Under the pieces are notes generated by a model. It was not told the DNA's origin. It saw only the letters and a list, made by a program, of their open reading frames with translations, and did not search any database. Below, one piece after another: positions 30,273 through 34,321 of a DNA stretch of 34,321 bases. The translations under genes were made by a program, and so were the position numbers. Positions within the stretch are counted from its first letter, which is position 1, and every line of letters begins with the position of its first letter. The DNA is from Tepidanaerobacter sp. GT38 (GTDB lineage Bacteria > Bacillota > Thermosediminibacteria > Thermosediminibacterales > Tepidanaerobacteraceae): positions 1 to 34,321 of the forward strand of contig NZ_JAFFJA010000057.1 of assembly GCF_021991635.1 (NCBI RefSeq). The letters are read 5' to 3'.

Positions 30273-31955
30273 TTAGAACAAGCCAGAAATTACGCCTTTT
30301 TCATTAACGTCAATCTTTTCAGCAGCAGGTACCTTAGGCAAACCTGGCATCTTCATGATTTCTCCGGTAAGTGCAACTAAAAAACCTGCTCCTGCCGATA
30401 CGGTAATATCCCTTACGGTGATGTTAAATCCTGTGGGTCTACCTAATTTTTTGGGATCATCTGACAGCGAATACTGGGTTTTTGCCATGCAGACGGGCAT
30501 TTTACCAAAGCCCAATTTTTCAAAGTTTGCTATTTCCTTCAGGGCTTTATCCGTAAATACTACATCGTCAGCACCATATATCTTTTGGGCTATTGCCCTT
30601 ATCTTTTCTTTTATTGGCATATCTAAGTCGTAGGCATAGGTGAGTTCTCGGCTGTCGTCGCTGTTTTCTGTAAGTCTAATTAATTCCTCTGCCAAAGCTA
30701 TGCCGCCTTCTCCTCCTTTAGCCCACACTTCAGACAATGCTACATTTACTCCCAGTTCGTTGCATTTTTCTTCAATAAGTTTTAATTCAGCCTCCGTATC
30801 CTGTGGGAATCGGTTGATGGCAACTACGGCAGGCAGCTTAAATACCTGTGTGATATTTTCAACATGCTTTAACAAATTGGGCAAGCCTTTGGCCAGAGCA
30901 TCTAAATCTTCCTTGTTTAATTCAGTTTTTGGCAAACCGCCATTGTATTTAAGGGCTCTGACTGTTGCTACTATAATTACTGCATCTGGTTTTAACCCGG
31001 CCAGCCTGCATTTTATGTCAATAAACTTTTCTGCACCCAGGTCGGCACCAAAGCCTGCTTCCGTTACCACATAATCAGCCAGCTGCATTGCCATCTTTGT
31101 GGCTATTACTGAATTGCATCCATGGGCGATATTGGCAAAGGGTCCTCCGTGGACAAAAGCAGGCGTTCCTTCCAATGTTTGCACCAGATTTGGCTTCAAA
31201 GCATCTTTCAATAAAGCTGCCATAGCCCCTTGAGCTTTTAAGTCACCTGCGGTAACGGGCTTGCCATCCCGATCATAAGCCACAATGATTCTTGAAAGCC
31301 TTTCCTTCAAATCCACTATATCATTGGCAAGGCAGAATATGGCCATGACTTCCGAAGCAACTGTAATATCAAAGCCATCTTCTCTAGGCATGCCATTGGC
31401 TTTTCCGCCAAGACCGTCAACTACAAATCTCAACTGCCTGTCATTTATATCAAGGGCTCTCCGCCAAACTACACGCCTGGGATCAATGTTTAATTCATTA
31501 CCCTGGTAAATATGGTTATCAACCATGGCTGCCAACAGGTTATTTGCAGCGGTTATGGCATGAATGTCGCCGGTAAAGTGCAGGTTTATATCTTCCATAG
31601 GCACAACTTGAGAATACCCGCCGCCTGCAGCGCCGCCTTTAACTCCAAATACCGGCCCAAGTGATGGCTCTCTTAAGGCGACAATAGTATTTTTGCCTAA
31701 TCTGGTAAGGGCATCAGCAGCACCGATAGTGGTTGTGGTCTTGCCTTCTCCTGCAGGAGTTGGAGTAATGGCAGTAGTTAAAATTAATTTTGCCTTTTTT
31801 GGGGGTCTATCTTTCATCAAATTGTAATCAACTTTGGCTTTGTATTTGCCGTATAACTCAATATCATCTTCGGTAAGCCCAAGTTTTGCTGCAATCTCCC
31901 TAATGTCTTTGAGTTTCACCGATTGGGCAATTTCAATGTCAGATTTGAAAGTCAT
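30273..31955 (-). CDS. fhs: Formate-tetrahydrofolate ligase Fhs
   Basis: Fhs joins formate to THF using ATP (or runs backwards to make ATP and formate). The 560-residue protein has the P-loop [41 protein letters not shown]-type [19 protein letters not shown] and the C-terminal [21 protein letters not shown] start it at ATG 31955, eight bases after GAGGAGG; an ATG two codons earlier is too close to the site. It is a classic marker of acetogens and syntrophic acetate oxidisers. It follows the methyl-THF methyltransferase gene after about 70 bases and is probably in its operon. Confidence 0.97.
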   Translation of the reverse strand: MTFKSDIEIAQSVKLKDIREIAAKLGLTEDDIELYGKYKAKVDYNLMKDRPPKKAKLILTTAITPTPAGEGKTTTTIGAADALTRLGKNTIVALREPSLGPVFGVKGGAAGGGYSQVVPMEDINLHFTGDIHAITAANNLLAAMVDNHIYQGNELNIDPRRVVWRRALDINDRQLRFVVDGLGGKANGMPREDGFDITVASEVMAIFCLANDIVDLKERLSRIIVAYDRDGKPVTAGDLKAQGAMAALLKDALKPNLVQTLEGTPAFVHGGPFANIAHGCNSVIATKMAMQLADYVVTEAGFGADLGAEKFIDIKCRLAGLKPDAVIIVATVRALKYNGGLPKTELNKEDLDALAKGLPNLLKHVENITQVFKLPAVVAINRFPQDTEAELKLIEEKCNELGVNVALSEVWAKGGEGGIALAEELIRLTENSDDSRELTYAYDLDMPIKEKIRAIAQKIYGADDVVFTDKALKEIANFEKLGFGKMPVCMAKTQYSLSDDPKKLGRPTGFNITVRDITVSAGAGFLVALTGEIMKMPGLPKVPAAEKIDVNEKGVISGLF

Positions 31956-32028
31956 AATCATAGCCTCCTCATTCTAAATATTATATTTAACTATTATTTT
32001 AGATTGACAGAAGCCATCACTTTTCCGT

Positions 32029-32838
32029 CTATTCCTTCTTAGGGCCTATTTGTCCCTTTCGGTATGCAGTAATAAATTTTCTACAATGTCTGTCCTGCCC
32101 TAGTAACACTTGAGTTGCCAGTAGCGTTCCCAGCATTTCACGATTGGTGGGATCCATAATAGCCGAATCCATACCTGCATACATGGCTAGTGCTAAAAAG
32201 TTTTGATTTATAATTCTTCTAAAGGGCATGCCGAAAGAAATGTTGCTTAAGCCTGAAGTGATATGAATGCTGGGATACATTTCTTTTATTTTTTTCGTTG
32301 CTTCAATGAATTTAAGCAAAGATTGATTATCAGTGCTTACGGCTATGACCAAAGGATCAATATGTATTCTGTCAGGAGTAATTCCGAATTTCCCAGCTTT
32401 CTCAACCAATATTTTAGTTATATCGATCCTTGTCTCTACATCCGAAGGGATCCCGTTGCTATCACAAGTAAGGCCTATTACCTGCCAATCGGTTCCCTGA
32501 ATTAAGGGATAAATAATATTGCACTTATCTTCACTTTCTTCTGATACAGAGTTGATAATACCTGGCTGCTTAGCATATTTAAACACAGCTTCAATGGTCC
32601 TTGGATTTGGACTATCGATACATAAAGGTTTATCCACTACATCCTGGACTATCTCCATCAACCATTTTAAAGTCTCAACTTCGATTTCCGGCGCCGTGCC
32701 TGCACATACATCGATATAATCAGCACCGGCTTCCGCTTGTCTAATAGCAAGGTCTGCTATGAATTGCTCGTTTTTTTCCTTAATAGCCTTTTCAACACTG
32801 GGGATCGTACCGTTAATTTTTTCTCCGATAATAATCAT
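32029..32838 (-). CDS. Methyl-THF:corrinoid methyltransferase (AcsE/MtvA-like)
   Basis: This 269-residue TIM-barrel protein of the pterin-binding family moves a methyl group between THF and a corrinoid protein. Visible marks are IIIGEKINGT at the start, QAEAGADYIDVCAG, the conserved CIDSPNP, GIINSVSEE and ITSGLSNISFGMPFR. Related enzymes are AcsE (with the acetyl-CoA synthase corrinoid protein) and MtvA/MtgA-type MTII of demethylase systems. No acsCD genes lie nearby, while a B12-binding protein and a URO-D methyltransferase do, so the MTII role is favoured. It is the first gene of the fhs-fchA-folD-metV-metF-gcvH cluster. Confidence 0.9.
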   Translation of the reverse strand: MIIIGEKINGTIPSVEKAIKEKNEQFIADLAIRQAEAGADYIDVCAGTAPEIEVETLKWLMEIVQDVVDKPLCIDSPNPRTIEAVFKYAKQPGIINSVSEESEDKCNIIYPLIQGTDWQVIGLTCDSNGIPSDVETRIDITKILVEKAGKFGITPDRIHIDPLVIAVSTDNQSLLKFIEATKKIKEMYPSIHITSGLSNISFGMPFRRIINQNFLALAMYAGMDSAIMDPTNREMLGTLLATQVLLGQDRHCRKFITAYRKGQIGPKKE

Positions 32839-32934
32839 AACGATGTAAACACCCCTATCTTTGTAATTTTATTATTATGGTAATAGTATATTAAAAATAT
32901 ATTTATTATATAAATATTTTGTATATACATGTAT

Positions 32935-32964
32935 ATCTTACATTAAATTTCGGTTAGTTGTCAA
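32935..32964 (-). promoter_or_regulatory. Promoter of the methyl-THF methyltransferase / C1 operon
   Basis: On the minus strand a perfect TTGACA (32964-32959), 18 bases, TAAGAT (32940-32935). A 14-bp perfect palindrome ATATACATGTATAT (32923-32936) overlaps the edge of the -10 and could be an operator. The surrounding 285-base gap is otherwise A+T-rich with a terminator at its upstream end. Confidence 0.55.
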
Positions 32965-33063
32965 TAGACTTAATTGTTTGGTTTTTATTATATTATTGTG
33001 TATTATAAAAACATTACTAAATTTCGTAAAGGTTTGTGGTAAGCCCTTTATTTTTGGGGACAA

Positions 33064-33115
33064 AAAATTGATATTACTATAACAGGGCACAGATATTTAC
33101 ATATCTATGCCCTGT
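33064..33115 (-). terminator. Intrinsic terminator after the URO-D methyltransferase gene
   Basis: A 15-bp stem (33115-33101 with 33096-33082, one G-U pair on the minus strand, four-base loop) starts nine bases after the stop codon. A T-run (33068-33063) follows some distance after. It separates the URO-D gene from the downstream C1 operon. Confidence 0.75.
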
Positions 33116-33123
33116 AAAGCATC

Positions 33124-34321
33124 TTATCCGTATTTTTCAACGGCTTCAATTAATGCAGTAATGTTTTCTAATGGTGTATCGGCAGGTGCAGCAGCTACAC
33201 CAGGTGCCAGTATAAATCCTCCACCAGGTTTTACTTGCTCTAGTAAATCCTTTACGAATTTGTCTATCTCTGCTGGAGTGCCGCCGGCTATTAAGGTAAT
33301 CGGTATACCACCCATGACACAGGTATGACCTTGCAGCAGCTTTTTGGCTTTTACTACATCAGTTTTTTCAAAGTATGCTGCGCCCCAGCCCTTTGGAAGC
33401 TCAAGAATGGTTTCTAAATGCTGCTCATGGCGTCCTTCAAAGAATACTATGGATTTTACGCCAACTTCATGAAGCGCGAGTATTACTTTCTTTAAGTACG
33501 GCCAATAAAATTCATTATAGAGTTTAGGCGATAAGTACTCGTTCAGGTGCAATGGAAACATGGCATATTTTGTTCCCATCTTTGTATAAGCTAATGCGTA
33601 CTTTATCATCCATTCAGTTATGGCTTCCGTTGCCTTTTTAACTTTGTCGGGGTATCTGCGGATATCCAGCACGACATTGCTGACTCCCCTCAAAAAGTCA
33701 CCTATTATATCTAGCGGCGCATATCCCCAACCCATGGGAATTGGAGGATATCCGAGTTCCGCATTCATCTTTCCAAATTCAGCCATAAATGCTCCGCTTC
33801 TTGCTATCTCCATTCCCAACCTTACCCAGGTAGCCATGGCTTGACGGGGAGTTTCTAGATTTTTACACGCCCTGGGCAGCACCGTTTCGGCGATAAACTT
33901 TACGGGATCTTCAATTAACTGGTCATATTCATCCGGTTCCATAAAGGTGCCGCCTATAAACTGAGCGGGTGCTGTTTTATCGGTTTCTCGTCCGGGGAAT
34001 CTGGTGTACTTGTCACCTAAAATATCGTGTATGGGCCCTGTTATGAAGGTCATGAGGGGTGATAAATCATCGTATTCTGCAAAAGCCATGCAAAATACGC
34101 GTCCATCCAAGCCGGTTATTCCTGCCATACTGCTGTCAAAGGGGAAGTCCCTCATGAACTTTTCGCTGGCCTTTAATGCCTTTTCATCTTCATAGCACAT
34201 ATCATAGTTGGTAATCCCCGAATATGCAGGGATTATATCTCCGCCAAATCCCCAAACAGGCACCCTGTCCGGTTCCTGAAGATTCATAGCAGCCTCAATG
34301 CGCGCAAGACGCTCCTTCGCC
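33124..34321 (-). CDS. URO-D-family corrinoid methyltransferase, 5' end outside window
   Basis: The frame is open to the right edge and the residues before the first ATG (KERLARIEAAMNLQEPDRVP) are typical of this family, so the true start lies beyond 34321. Visible pieces are DRVPVWGF, FFEGRHEQHLETILEL, CVMGGIPITLIAGG and GGGFILAPG. The URO-D fold (PF01208) covers uroporphyrinogen decarboxylase and the MtaA/CmuA/MtvB-type methyltransferases. Next to a corrinoid protein and a methyl-THF methyltransferase, a methyltransferase role is far more likely than heme synthesis. The substrate (a methoxyl compound, methylamine, betaine or a thiol) cannot be read from the sequence. It is followed by its own terminator at 33064-33115. 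Confidence 0.85.
   Translation of the reverse strand, partial: AKERLARIEAAMNLQEPDRVPVWGFGGDIIPAYSGITNYDMCYEDEKALKASEKFMRDFPFDSSMAGITGLDGRVFCMAFAEYDDLSPLMTFITGPIHDILGDKYTRFPGRETDKTAPAQFIGGTFMEPDEYDQLIEDPVKFIAETVLPRACKNLETPRQAMATWVRLGMEIARSGAFMAEFGKMNAELGYPPIPMGWGYAPLDIIGDFLRGVSNVVLDIRRYPDKVKKATEAITEWMIKYALAYTKMGTKYAMFPLHLNEYLSPKLYNEFYWPYLKKVILALHEVGVKSIVFFEGRHEQHLETILELPKGWGAAYFEKTDVVKAKKLLQGHTCVMGGIPITLIAGGTPAEIDKFVKDLLEQVKPGGGFILAPGVAAAPADTPLENITALIEAVEKYG

Noticed and set aside
33124-34287. URO-D gene starting at the ATG at 34287
   Set aside because: The frame stays open to the window edge and the upstream residues match the family's N-terminus, so the gene is cut by the edge and not complete.

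Overview
The window reads as chromosomal DNA of a low-GC, anaerobic, Gram-positive bacterium of the Clostridia. The reasons are the methyl branch of the Wood-Ljungdahl pathway, corrinoid methyltransferase parts, an S-layer (SLH) protein, a Spo0F-like regulator with a histidine kinase, the cdaA-cdaR-glmM block, strong Shine-Dalgarno sites and frequent TTG/GTG starts. A syntrophic or acetogenic member of the Thermoanaerobacterales (Tepidanaerobacter-like) is my guess, not something the sequence proves.

Region A (1-9927) is accessory. A partial small membrane protein gene at the left edge is followed by two small unknown genes on the minus strand. A divergent primase-helicase gene and a small companion gene come next; this part looks richer in G+C than the rest. 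GGTCAAA-type sites lie in the divergent promoter region and again at the gene junction. Then comes a compact restriction operon: hsdR, a fused hsdM-hsdS gene, and a coupled gene for an unrecognised protein with an R-x4-H motif (HEPN RNase type) and a C-terminal zinc ribbon. I consider this trio the best candidate for an undescribed defence arrangement.

Region B (10011-20323) is housekeeping: trkH-trkA (K+ uptake), glmM-cdaR-cdaA (c-di-AMP synthesis and cell-wall precursor), a polysaccharide deacetylase, two half-size Gate-domain membrane proteins with a MazG-like gene, and rho with a leader that carries a promoter and an early intrinsic terminator. Because c-di-AMP is known to control RCK-type K+ transporters, the glmM/cdaA/trk neighbourhood makes functional sense.

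Region C (20363-24136) holds a histidine kinase and a single-domain response regulator in an overlapping pair behind a sigma-H-like promoter, then a large SLH protein with about six repeated beta-rich modules.

Region D (24247-34321) is one-carbon metabolism, all on the minus strand. It contains a URO-D-type methyltransferase (cut by the right edge), a methyl-THF:corrinoid methyltransferase, fhs, fchA, folD, metV, metF, gcvH, a formate/nitrite channel, a corrinoid protein and a GntR regulator. Together they could move methyl groups from a methylated substrate through a corrinoid protein to tetrahydrofolate and on to formate, or run the reverse direction. No CODH/ACS genes, tRNA, rRNA, CRISPR array, integrase or transposase were seen.
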